Assembly (NCBI RefSeq): GCF_037039395.1
Contig: NZ_CP146244.1
Location: 124,001-188,000, forward strand
DNA: 64,000 nt
Source: Agrobacterium vitis
GTDB taxonomy: Bacteria; Pseudomonadota; Alphaproteobacteria; Rhizobiales; Rhizobiaceae
Direction: 5' to 3'
This document shows, one piece after another, positions 53,558 through 62,027 of this stretch (position 1 is the stretch's first letter; every line of letters begins with the position of its first letter). The notes under the pieces are model-generated. The model was not told the DNA's origin. It searched no databases and worked only from the letters and a program-made list of their open reading frames with translations. Position numbers and translations under genes: made by a program.

Positions 53558-54949
53558 ATGGCTTACGCAACAACCAATCCCTATACGGGCGAAACTCTCA
53601 TAACCTTTCCCGAAGCAACCGACGCTGCCGTTCAGGCGGCCATCACGGCGGCGGATATTGCATTTCAGCAATGGCGACAGACATCCTTTGCCGAGCGGGC
53701 CAAGGTCATGCATGCAGCCGCCGAAATCCTGCGGGTACAGACGGATGATTATGCCAAGCTTCTGACCCTGGAAATGGGCAAGCTGATGTCTGAAGCGCGG
53801 GCCGAGGTGGGCCTGTCTGCCGACATCCTCGATTACTATGCCGTCAATGCCGAGCGCCTGTTGAAGCCGGAACAGCTTCCCGTTGCCGACAAGGCTGAAG
53901 GTGAGGCGATCCTGGTGCATGAGCCGCTGGGCGTGCTGCTGGCCATCGAGCCCTGGAATTTCCCCTATTACCAGATCGCCCGGATTATCGCGCCGCAGCT
54001 TTCGGCCGGTAATACCATGCTGTTGAAGCATGCGTCGAATGTGCCGCAATGCGCAGCCGCATTCGAGCGGTTGATGCTGGAGGCCGGACTGCCAAAGGGT
54101 GCCTTCACCAATCTTTATGCGACGCGGACCCAGGTGGAAATGATCCTCAACGATCCGCGCGTCCACGGTGTCGCCTTGACCGGTTCGGAAGGGGCGGGTG
54201 CTACCATTGCCGCACAGGCGGGGCAGGCGCTGAAAAAATCCACTATGGAACTGGGAGGCGCCGATGCCTTCGTGGTTCTGGCCGATGCGGATCTGGAGAA
54301 GACCGTGAAATGGGCGGTCTTCGGTCGCCACTGGAATGGCGGTCAGGTCTGCGTCTCGTCCAAGCGGATGATTATCGTTGATGCGGTCTATGATGCTTTT
54401 CTGGAGCAATACAAAACCGGTGTCGCTGGGCTGAAAGCCGGTGATCCATTCGATCCGCAAACAACGCTTGCGCCGCTGTCCTCGCAAGGGGCTGCCGACG
54501 AGATCCGTCAAAAGATTGCAGAAGCGGTGTCCCATGGGGCAACGGCAACCGAAGTCGGGCCGCCGGTGCCAAACCAGGGCGCTTTCGTGCAGCCAACCAT
54601 CCTGACCGATCTGGCCGATGACAATCCGGCCCGTTACTGGGAGTTTTTCGGCCCGGTCTCCATGCTGTTTCGCGCCAAGGATGACGATGACGCGATCCGC
54701 ATCGCCAATGATACGCCTTATGGTCTGGGTGGCTCGATCTTTACGCGGGACACTGCGCGTGGTGTCGCTCTTGCCCACCGGATCACCACAGGCATGGTGT
54801 TCATCAACCACCCGACCATGGTCAAGGCGGACTTGCCGTTCGGTGGCGTCAAGCGCTCGGGCTATGGCCGCGAATTGCTGGGCCTCGGCATCAAGGAATT
54901 CGTCAATCACAAGCTGATCGATGTCGTTGATATCGATGCGCCGTTCTGA
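53558..54949 (+). CDS. Aldehyde dehydrogenase, succinate-semialdehyde dehydrogenase type
   Basis: A 463-residue NAD(P)+-dependent dehydrogenase of the short succinate-semialdehyde group (Sad/GabD2-like). It has N134 in IEPWNFPYYQ, the base E231 in TMELGGADAF and the nucleophile C265 in GGQVCVSSKR. The ATG at 53558 follows AAAGGA; 15 in-frame codons upstream have no ribosome site. It may complete the pathway of the preceding operon by oxidising a small semialdehyde to succinate or similar, or it may serve the neighbouring fucose-type operon as an aldehyde oxidase. The sequence does not decide between these. Confidence 0.88.
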   Translation: MAYATTNPYTGETLITFPEATDAAVQAAITAADIAFQQWRQTSFAERAKVMHAAAEILRVQTDDYAKLLTLEMGKLMSEARAEVGLSADILDYYAVNAERLLKPEQLPVADKAEGEAILVHEPLGVLLAIEPWNFPYYQIARIIAPQLSAGNTMLLKHASNVPQCAAAFERLMLEAGLPKGAFTNLYATRTQVEMILNDPRVHGVALTGSEGAGATIAAQAGQALKKSTMELGGADAFVVLADADLEKTVKWAVFGRHWNGGQVCVSSKRMIIVDAVYDAFLEQYKTGVAGLKAGDPFDPQTTLAPLSSQGAADEIRQKIAEAVSHGATATEVGPPVPNQGAFVQPTILTDLADDNPARYWEFFGPVSMLFRAKDDDDAIRIANDTPYGLGGSIFTRDTARGVALAHRITTGMVFINHPTMVKADLPFGGVKRSGYGRELLGLGIKEFVNHKLIDVVDIDAPF

Positions 54950-54975
54950 TTTTAAAGCGTAAAATCAACCGCTCG

Positions 54976-55000
54976 CCTCGGTCTGTTTATAAGACCAAGG
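54976..55000. terminator. Weak hairpin between convergent genes
   Basis: CCTCGGTCT and AGACCAAGG form an 8-base-pair stem with one mismatch, in the 101-base gap between the dehydrogenase gene and the convergent lactonase gene. There is no T-run. It may act as a two-way terminator, but support is slight. Confidence 0.3.
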
Positions 55001-55050
55001 TGGGCGTTTGACGTTAAGGTACGTTGCGAAAGATCGCTGTGACTTGCAAT

Positions 55051-55875
55051 TCAGACACCGTAAAAACGGCGCGCATTGGTCTCGAAAATCAGCGTGAGAT
55101 CATCAGGGCCGAAATGGGCTGACAACAAGGTGCGGGCCAGATTGGCAACTTCGCCATAGCTGGCGGCCAGCGTGCAAACCGGCCAATCGCTGCCAAACAT
55201 CAGCCGATTGGGACCGAAACAGTTGATAACATGGTTCACATAGGGCCGGAAATCTTCAAGCGCCCAATCCGTATTGGCTTCTGTGACCATGCCGGAAACC
55301 TTGCAGCAGACCTGGTTGAAACCGGCGATTTCCGTCATATGCTCGCGCCAGGGGTCAAGTGTGCCCTTGGCAATCTCCGGCTTGGAAATATGATCGACCA
55401 CGGCCTTCAGATCCGGCACCTGTTTCAATGCCGCGATCACATGCGGTAAATGGCGTGGGAAGGTCAGAATATCGAAAGGCAGGCCGCTGTCGGCTATTGT
55501 TTTAAGGCTGTCGATCACCTTCGGGCGCAGGATATAGGCGTCATCGGCCAAGCTTTGCAGCATCGGACGGATGCCGATGAAATCAGGATTGGCGCGGTAG
55601 TGTTTCAGGCGCGTGGCAAAATCATCGGCCTCCAGATCGAGCCAGCCGACAACACCTGCAACGAAGTCAGTCTTTGCCGCAATTGTCAGCAGGAAATCGG
55701 TCTCTGCCTGGGTTTCCGCCGCCTGGACCAGAATGGTCCGGGTTATTCCGGCCCGGCGCATGTCTGGTTCCAGATCCTTTGGCAGGAAATTGCGGTAAAT
55801 CGCGCCGAGATCAGGCGTCAGCCAGCCGTAATCGCCACGCTCAACTTTCCAGAAATGTTGATGACTGTCGAGCAT
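55051..55875 (-). CDS. Amidohydrolase-2 family lactonase (L-fuconolactonase-like)
   Basis: A 274-residue metal-type hydrolase. The N-terminal MLDSHQHFWKVERGDYGWL carries the HxH metal motif (H5, H7), and LMFGSDWPVCTL near residue 233 supplies the conserved aspartate. This is the layout of sugar lactonases of the amidohydrolase-2 family such as L-fuconolactonase and L-rhamnonolactonase. Next to a FucU mutarotase and an aldo/keto reductase it most likely opens L-fucono-lactone to L-fuconate. It is the last gene of the minus-strand operon. Confidence 0.85.
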   Translation of the reverse strand: MLDSHQHFWKVERGDYGWLTPDLGAIYRNFLPKDLEPDMRRAGITRTILVQAAETQAETDFLLTIAAKTDFVAGVVGWLDLEADDFATRLKHYRANPDFIGIRPMLQSLADDAYILRPKVIDSLKTIADSGLPFDILTFPRHLPHVIAALKQVPDLKAVVDHISKPEIAKGTLDPWREHMTEIAGFNQVCCKVSGMVTEANTDWALEDFRPYVNHVINCFGPNRLMFGSDWPVCTLAASYGEVANLARTLLSAHFGPDDLTLIFETNARRFYGV

Positions 55876-55895
55876 CTGAAACTTTCCACTCTGGC

Positions 55896-56321
55896 TTATG
55901 CGGGACGAACTACGCCCTTTTTCAGGATGATATTGCCGTACAGCCGACGCTCGCCGGTTGAGACCACCGCAAAGGCGGCTTTGGACCGGTCGTAGAAAGC
56001 GAAACGGTCGATGAGATCCAGTTCGATTTTGCGATTTTCGGCGCGTTCAATCAGTGTTTCGAACTCGGCATAGATGGCAGGCCGCTCGCCTGGGGCGTCC
56101 ATGACACCGGCTGGATATTCGACAAAATCATCGAGCGGCATCAGTGAGAGAATGGCCTCTACCACAGCGCAGGCATCGATGCCGGGCATCTGCACCAGAC
56201 GTTCGGCGGTCGTGACCGCTGGGAAATTGGCGTCGGCGATAACGATTTCATCGCCGTGGCCCATATCGGCGAGGATAGCGAGAAGATCGCCGGTCAAAAG
56301 CGGGTTGATGGTTTTCAGCAT
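55896..56321 (-). CDS. fucU: FucU, L-fucose mutarotase
   Basis: FucU interconverts the alpha and beta anomers of L-fucose so the dehydrogenase receives the right form. The 141-residue protein of the RbsD/FucU family starts MLKTINPLLTGDLLAILADM, then GHGDEIVIADANFP, where H22 and D30 correspond to the conserved active-site positions. The C-terminus has RRLYGNIILKKGVV. It lies between the aldo/keto reductase and lactonase genes. RbsD-like (ribose pyranase) specificity is less likely, given the neighbours. Confidence 0.88.
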   Translation of the reverse strand: MLKTINPLLTGDLLAILADMGHGDEIVIADANFPAVTTAERLVQMPGIDACAVVEAILSLMPLDDFVEYPAGVMDAPGERPAIYAEFETLIERAENRKIELDLIDRFAFYDRSKAAFAVVSTGERRLYGNIILKKGVVRPA

Positions 56322-56340
56322 GGTCGTCCTCCAGGAAATG

Positions 56341-57372
56341 CTAAGAGTTTATAAGGCCTTCGGCGCGCAATTGCGCCCAAAGATCCTCGGGAATGTCCTG
56401 TTCGAACCAGCCAATATTGGTGGAGATCTGTTCTGCTGTTTTTGCCCCAATCACCACGCAGGTCGCAGCCGGATGGCGCAGCGGAAACTGGATGGCGGCG
56501 GCGGGCAGCGGGACAGCGAAACTATCGCAAATTGCCCTCAGCCTTTCAGTCCTATCGATAATGTCCTGCGGCGCATCAGCGTAGTTGAACTTGCGACGAC
56601 CTGTCGTTGAGGCAAGAATACCGGAATTGAAGACGCCTGCGACCACCAGCGCCATGCCGCGTTTCTGGGCAAGCGGCAAAAAATGTTGTTCCGCATCCTG
56701 GTCCAGCAACGTATAGCGGCCCGCCAGCATGGAGCAGTCGAGGTCAGCCTCTTCCAGGGCGTCGCGGATGATCTGCCATTCATTGACACCAAGGCCGAAG
56801 CCTTTGATATCGCCTGTGTCGCGCAATTGCGTCAATGCCCGGAAGCCGCCCCCCTTGGTGAGCGCCGACCAGTGATGCTCGTGCAGATCGGCATGGGTGA
56901 TGCTGCCAATGTCATGCACATAGAGAATATCGGGATTGGGAAAGCCCAGCCGTTGCTGGCTGTCATCGAAGCTGCGCATGATGCCGTCATAGCTGTAATC
57001 AAACACCTCACGGAAATCCAGACCGTTCCACCAGCCGGGATCGAGCGGGTTTTTCGGCGGGGCGGGGGCAAGCTTTCGCCCGGCACGTTCCGTGGTCATC
57101 AATCTTCCGACCTTGGTGCTGATCGCCCAGTCTCTTTGCTCGGGATTTTTCTCCCGCAATAATTCCCCGACAAGATGTTCGGAGCGGCCATTGCCATACA
57201 TGGGAGCGGTGTCGAAATAGCGGATACCAGCCTCCCAGGCCCGATCCAGCATGGCATTGGCATCGTCCTTGGAGACGGCTGCATATAATCCGCCAAGCGG
57301 TGCCGTGCCGACGCCAAGCGCGGTGACAGTCAGGCCGGTCTTGCCGATGGGGCGTTTTTCGGTCGCTTTCAT
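56341..57372 (-). CDS. Aldo/keto reductase (L-fucose / aldose 1-dehydrogenase type)
   Basis: A 343-residue aldo/keto reductase with the full catalytic set D54, Y59, K87 and H153. It resembles D-threo-aldose 1-dehydrogenases, which oxidise L-fucose (and D-arabinose) to the lactone with NAD(P)+: GWWNGLDFREVFDYSYDGIM is a telling block. The start at 57372 follows AAGGGA; the open frame extends 45 codons further but that part is Cys/Arg-rich and unlike the family. It lies 16 bases after the second permease gene, and FucU and the lactonase follow directly. Confidence 0.87.
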   Translation of the reverse strand: MKATEKRPIGKTGLTVTALGVGTAPLGGLYAAVSKDDANAMLDRAWEAGIRYFDTAPMYGNGRSEHLVGELLREKNPEQRDWAISTKVGRLMTTERAGRKLAPAPPKNPLDPGWWNGLDFREVFDYSYDGIMRSFDDSQQRLGFPNPDILYVHDIGSITHADLHEHHWSALTKGGGFRALTQLRDTGDIKGFGLGVNEWQIIRDALEEADLDCSMLAGRYTLLDQDAEQHFLPLAQKRGMALVVAGVFNSGILASTTGRRKFNYADAPQDIIDRTERLRAICDSFAVPLPAAAIQFPLRHPAATCVVIGAKTAEQISTNIGWFEQDIPEDLWAQLRAEGLINS

Positions 57373-57388
57373 ATTATTTCCCTTGGCT

Positions 57389-58396
57389 TTAAATGTGGGC
57401 GCGTGTCTTGCGTCTTGCCCAGACAACGGTGGCGACGCCACACAGCAGCAGCAGTCCGCGCACGATCTGGCGCTGCGCATCCGTCCAGCCGAGCAGGGCG
57501 GCACCACTCAAAAGCGTGGCCAGCAGCAGTACGGCGGTGACGGTGCCGATGACATTGGGCTTACCGTATTTCAGCGCCATGCCCCCCAGCAGAACCGAGG
57601 TCAGGCCGTCAATGAAATAGGAACTGCCGATATAGGGTTGACCGGACGAGAGATCGGCGGTCAGCAGGATGCCCGCCAGCGCCGACACAATGCCAGACAG
57701 CACGTATAGCATCAGCAGCAACCGGTTGACTGGCACGCCCGCTTCGATCACGGCGGCACGGTTCTGTTCCATGGCGTAGAGATAGTGACCGAAGGTCAGT
57801 CTTTCCTGGATAAACCAGGCGACGGCATAGAGAAGCGCGACGATCACCGTCAGCAGCGGGATGATGCCGAGGTTGACGTGCAGGAGAGACCCGACGAAGC
57901 CGGTGGAGGAGAGGGAAATCGATGTGCCGAGGCCGATGGCAGCGGCAATCGATCCGGCCAGCCCGCCCGTGGCGATGGTGATGACAAGGGCCGGAAGCTT
58001 GAAGATCGCCACAAGCAATCCATTCACCAAGCCAAAGAAGAGGCCGACCAGCACGCCCGCAAGACAGGCCAGTGCCCAGCCTTGGCCTGATGCAACCAGC
58101 GCTGCCACGACCATATTGGCAAGCGCTGCAACGGACATGAAGCTGACATCGATTTCGCCTGCCGCAATGATCCAGGTCAGCCCCAGAAACATCAGTGCGG
58201 CGATGCTGGCCGAGCGCAGCATATCATTGATGTTGCCGCCACTGACGAAACTGGGCCGCAGCCAGGCAAACAGCAGGATGAGCAACACCAGCAGCAGGAA
58301 CAAGCCGTAGCGCAGGAAAAACCCCTGCATGTCCACCCGGCTTGGAGGTGCGGCGCTTTGTACTGTCGTCATGGTGATATCCGTTGCGTTTTTCAT
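57389..58396 (-). CDS. Sugar ABC importer permease (RbsC family)
   Basis: A 335-residue hydrophobic permease of the RbsC/AraH class with eight to ten membrane helices. The loop ATGGLAGSIAAAIGLGTSIS (about residues 141-160) and the later SSYFIDGLTSVLLGGMALKYG match family positions. It overlaps the upstream permease by four bases. Two different permease genes point to a heterodimeric channel rather than the usual homodimer. Confidence 0.92.
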   Translation of the reverse strand: MKNATDITMTTVQSAAPPSRVDMQGFFLRYGLFLLLVLLILLFAWLRPSFVSGGNINDMLRSASIAALMFLGLTWIIAAGEIDVSFMSVAALANMVVAALVASGQGWALACLAGVLVGLFFGLVNGLLVAIFKLPALVITIATGGLAGSIAAAIGLGTSISLSSTGFVGSLLHVNLGIIPLLTVIVALLYAVAWFIQERLTFGHYLYAMEQNRAAVIEAGVPVNRLLLMLYVLSGIVSALAGILLTADLSSGQPYIGSSYFIDGLTSVLLGGMALKYGKPNVIGTVTAVLLLATLLSGAALLGWTDAQRQIVRGLLLLCGVATVVWARRKTRAHI

Positions 58397-59391
58397 CCGT
58401 CATCTCCCGTCTTTGCCGCTGCTTTTCGGGTAAAAATGTCGCCAAGCAGAGTGGTGAGCTTCGGATCGAAAATGCCAATGGCGAGGATCAGCACGGTGCT
58501 GACAATGGCGTCGCTGTAGTAGTAGGGAATGGCAAGCAGGGTGAAGCCGTTCAGCATGGCCGACATCAATAGCGCTCCGGCAAGCGTCGCTGGAATGGAG
58601 GGTGAACCGAAAAGGGCAGCCCCCAGGTAAACGGCCGCAAAGGCCGGCATCATCAGCTGATTGCCCGCCGTGACATTGGCTGCCCCCGATGAGGCAACCA
58701 GCAGCGTGATGGCAAGACAGCTCAGCGCGCCGCAAAGGCCGAAGGCCGTTAGGATATAGGTCTTCACCCGGATGCCGGAAAATACCGCCGAACGCCGGTT
58801 TTCGCCGGTCGCATAAAAGGCCCTGCCAAAGCGGGTGCAGTGTAGGATGATGAAAGCCACGATGGCTGTTGCCAACAGGATGACCACTGGCATGTCGAGC
58901 GCCAGGACCTTGGAGTCGTTCAGGTCGAGGATGCCCGACATGAAGAAGTTTTCAGAAATCGATGTGCCGTTGCTGTAGAAATAGGACAGTCCAACGGCAA
59001 CGCCGCCGGTGGCAATGGTGGTGACGATATCGGGCAGCCGCAGATAGGAAATGACCGTGCCATTGATCAACCCGGCCATCAGCCCGACGCCGATGCCGCC
59101 CAGCACACTCGCAGACAGGCTGTAGTCATTGGCAAGTAGCCAGCCGAGTGTCATTGCGCCCAACGATGCAACACCCGGAAAGGAGAGGTCGAAATGGCGA
59201 ACCACAATCACGAAAGTCAGCCCGATGGCCGTCAAGCCGTTGACCGACATATGGCGCAGCAGGGCGTGCAGGTTGTTTTCGGTGAGATAGGCGGGAGCGA
59301 AGGACTGAAAGATGGCCGCAATCGCGCAGAGCAGGATCAGGAAGGCGGAAAGCCGCAAGGCGAGCGGCGAGGATTTGAAAGAGACAATCAT
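58393..59391 (-). CDS. Sugar ABC importer permease (RbsC family), second copy
   Basis: A 332-residue permease of the same class as its downstream neighbour. TVISYLRLPDIVTTIATGGV with the following GLSYFYSNGTSISENFF is the family loop, and GAALFGSPSIPATLAGALLM lies near the end. The start overlaps the stop of the ATPase gene by four bases. With the other permease, the double-domain ATPase and the Tat-exported binding protein it makes a complete CUT2-type sugar importer. Confidence 0.92.
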   Translation of the reverse strand: MIVSFKSSPLALRLSAFLILLCAIAAIFQSFAPAYLTENNLHALLRHMSVNGLTAIGLTFVIVVRHFDLSFPGVASLGAMTLGWLLANDYSLSASVLGGIGVGLMAGLINGTVISYLRLPDIVTTIATGGVAVGLSYFYSNGTSISENFFMSGILDLNDSKVLALDMPVVILLATAIVAFIILHCTRFGRAFYATGENRRSAVFSGIRVKTYILTAFGLCGALSCLAITLLVASSGAANVTAGNQLMMPAFAAVYLGAALFGSPSIPATLAGALLMSAMLNGFTLLAIPYYYSDAIVSTVLILAIGIFDPKLTTLLGDIFTRKAAAKTGDDG

Positions 59392-60905
59392 GATCGTGCT
59401 CCCATGATCCCGGCAGACAGAAGTTGGTCCCGGCTTGGGCGCTGGTTGGCGACGGCGACAGGGCGGCCCTTGTAAAGGGCGATCATTCGGTCGGCGACGC
59501 CATGCACTTCGTCGCAGTCAGACGAAATCACCAGCACGCCCGCATGCTGCGACAATTCCCGCATCAGCGCATACAGCGTGGCGCGTGCGCCGATATCGAC
59601 GCCCACTGTTGGCTCGACGAAAATGTAGATGTCAGCATCGCGGTAGAGCCCCTTGGCGATAACGATCTTCTGTTGGTTTCCGCCGGAAAAGGCGCTGGCT
59701 GGGCGGTCCAGTGTCATCGGGTGAAGGGCAACACGGCGGGCGAGTTGTTCGGAAATCTTGCGGCTGGAGGAGAATTTCAGGAGTCCGCCGAGAAAGGAGG
59801 CCTTCTTCAGATGGGCCAATGTCATGTTGAAGATCACGTTGCGTGACAGGGTTAGTCCCTCGGTGCGGCGGTCGCCGGGAACCAGGAAAATGCCCTTGCG
59901 CAGGGCGTCATGCGGGTCTTTTAACGTCACCGGCTTGCCCTTGATTTGGATCGTGCCAGTGTCTGGCCGGATAACACCGAACAGCGCCTTCGAGAGTTCA
60001 TCGGCACCAGAGCCAACGAGACCGAAAATACCGAGGATCTCGCCGCGCCGCAGGGTGAAGCTCACGCCGGAAAACAGGCCTGGCCGTTCAAGCCCCTCGA
60101 CTTCCAGAAGCGCTTCCCCTGCGGCGCTGGCGGCCTTGGGAGGAAAGATATTGCCCGGCTTCTCATCCAGCATCAGTTCGGGAATGGATATATTGCTCGC
60201 GCGCGCCTCACGGCAGGTGAAGGTGGCGACGCGCTTTCCTGCCCGGAACACGGTGAAGCGGTCGCCGATCTCGAAAACCTCTTCAAGCCGATGGGTGATG
60301 TAGATAATGGCGATGCCCGCCGCCTTCAGGTGCCGCATCAATTGGAACAGGGATGTCTTTTCGCGCTCGGTCAGCGTCGAGGTCGGCTCATCGAGAATGA
60401 GGATGCGGATATCCTCGCGTCTGAGCGCATGCAGGATGGCGACAATTTCCCTGTCAACGGCGGGCATTTCACCGACGCGCTGGTCGAGATCGACTTCGAT
60501 GGGAAAGCGTTTCAGCAGCGAGGCTGCCTCGGTCTTCAGCACTTTGCGATCTATGCGGCGGGCAAGACCCGCCTTCGCCGCCTCCTGGCCAAGAAAGATG
60601 TTTTCTACGCCGGTGAAGTCATCGACCAGTTCGGGATGCTGCTGCACCGAGGCGATGCCGCAGGCAATTGCCGCCGCCGGACTGCCGAGCTCGACTGTCT
60701 CCCCGGCGATGGCGATTGTACCGGCATCCTTGGAATAGACGCCGGAGAGGATCTTGATCAACGTCGATTTGCCCGCGCCATTGATGCCCAGCAGGGCGTG
60801 GATTTCGCCTGCGTCCAGCGAGAAATCGACATTGTCCAGCGCCTTGACGACGCCGAACCGTTTTTCGATTCCCTTCATGTCGAGAATGGCTGTCATATCC
60901 TGCAC
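59388..60905 (-). CDS. Sugar ABC importer ATPase (RbsA/CUT2 type)
   Basis: A 505-residue ATPase with two nucleotide-binding domains. The first has Walker A GINGAGKSTLIKIL (about residues 40-53) and Walker B RILILDEPTSTLTERE. The second has the degenerate first loop GLVGSGADELSKAL and a clear signature FSGGNQQKIVIAKGLY, as is normal for this class. The reading starts at GTG 60905, three codons before an ATG at 60896; the GTG has the better-spaced upstream AAAGG. It precedes the permease genes with overlap. Confidence 0.93.
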   Translation of the reverse strand: MQDMTAILDMKGIEKRFGVVKALDNVDFSLDAGEIHALLGINGAGKSTLIKILSGVYSKDAGTIAIAGETVELGSPAAAIACGIASVQQHPELVDDFTGVENIFLGQEAAKAGLARRIDRKVLKTEAASLLKRFPIEVDLDQRVGEMPAVDREIVAILHALRREDIRILILDEPTSTLTEREKTSLFQLMRHLKAAGIAIIYITHRLEEVFEIGDRFTVFRAGKRVATFTCREARASNISIPELMLDEKPGNIFPPKAASAAGEALLEVEGLERPGLFSGVSFTLRRGEILGIFGLVGSGADELSKALFGVIRPDTGTIQIKGKPVTLKDPHDALRKGIFLVPGDRRTEGLTLSRNVIFNMTLAHLKKASFLGGLLKFSSSRKISEQLARRVALHPMTLDRPASAFSGGNQQKIVIAKGLYRDADIYIFVEPTVGVDIGARATLYALMRELSQHAGVLVISSDCDEVHGVADRMIALYKGRPVAVANQRPSRDQLLSAGIMGARS

Positions 60906-60948
60906 CCGCGCCTTTCCAACTGTATTTCTGACCTGTCGGAGTGACAGA

Positions 60949-61986
60949 TTAAAGCGCGCGCGCCCAACCCAGTTTGATGGCTTCGCCCGGTTGATCGTAA
61001 TTGTCGGGAATGTCCTTCAGGGGCTTCAAGCTGTCCTCAGTTACCGCATAGGACGGCGTGATGACGAAGCGTGGTGCTTTGCGGCCTGCGACGACCTCAT
61101 GGGCATAAAAGGCATTCATATAGGCCATTTCGTAGAAGCTCTGCGCCATGGTCATGGCAAAGGGCGAACCGGCCTTGATATATTCAAAGGACTGGCGGCC
61201 ACCATCGATACCGGTGATGAACACCTTGCGGCCTGCGGCGCGAATGGCGAGTGTACCTTCTGAGGCTGCGCCATCCCAGGCGCACCAGATGGCGTTTAAC
61301 TCAGGATTGGCCGTCAGGATATTGTCCACCACTTGGCGGGGTGTCGTCGTGCCGCCCAAGGCGAAGGCGATTTCCGAAACGACCTTGATATCGGGAAAGC
61401 GGACGAAGACCGACTTTGCGCCCAACGTGCGCTGGTCCCAGGATTCGTTGGAGGGCAGGCTGACCAGGGCGACCTGTCCTTTGCCGTCCAAGCGTTTGGC
61501 AATATATTCCGCTCCGGCTGCCCCGAGGCCGAAATTATTCGACATGGCAGTCGAGGTTACTGTGGTGTTGGGCACGTAGCTGTCACCACAGAAAATCGGT
61601 ATGCCGGAGGCAACCGCAGCCTGCACGGCAGGCGAGATCGCGGCGGCATCGGCGGGTGTTATGAATATCGCCGCTGGCTTTGACGCCACGAAGGAGGCTA
61701 TCTGATCGGCCTGTTTCTTGATGTCGTAATTGGCATCGGCAATGGTCAAGGTTCCGCCAAGGCGCGAAACGGCATCCTTATAGCCATTGACGATATGCCG
61801 ACCCGATTCCCAGACGGTCCAGCCAAGCGAAGCGCAGAATTTCAGATCTTCGGCACCGGCCATGCGCGGCCTGCTCAGGGCGGCGGCCACAGTGAGTGCC
61901 GCACCGGCGCTCAATATGCCACGTCGGCTCAATTTCAGGTCGCCCATAAACCGGCTGCGATCCTTGGTTTCCTCGAATTCAGACAT
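60949..61986 (-). CDS. Sugar ABC importer binding protein with a Tat signal
   Basis: A 345-residue periplasmic binding protein of the ribose/xylose class (Peripla_BP_4). The N-terminus has a twin-arginine signal (LKLSRRGILSAGAALTVAAA near residues 17-36), so export of a folded protein through Tat is predicted, with cleavage around MAGA-ED. The mature part has VASGIPIFCGDSYVPNT and AIWCAWDGAASEGTLAIRAA, typical of sugar-binding members. The ATG at 61986 follows GGGAGGAGA. The gene lies 42 bases after the iron alcohol dehydrogenase gene. Confidence 0.9.
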   Translation of the reverse strand: MSEFEETKDRSRFMGDLKLSRRGILSAGAALTVAAALSRPRMAGAEDLKFCASLGWTVWESGRHIVNGYKDAVSRLGGTLTIADANYDIKKQADQIASFVASKPAAIFITPADAAAISPAVQAAVASGIPIFCGDSYVPNTTVTSTAMSNNFGLGAAGAEYIAKRLDGKGQVALVSLPSNESWDQRTLGAKSVFVRFPDIKVVSEIAFALGGTTTPRQVVDNILTANPELNAIWCAWDGAASEGTLAIRAAGRKVFITGIDGGRQSFEYIKAGSPFAMTMAQSFYEMAYMNAFYAHEVVAGRKAPRFVITPSYAVTEDSLKPLKDIPDNYDQPGEAIKLGWARAL

Positions 61987-62027
61987 TGTGTTCTCCTCCC
62001 GCTCGATTGTTTTCGTTGCCTCGGTTT

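Noticed and set aside
53462..54910. Minus-strand frame of 482 codons opposite the dehydrogenase at 53558
   Set aside because: Shadow of a gene with all catalytic residues in place; composition is Gly/His/Arg-biased.
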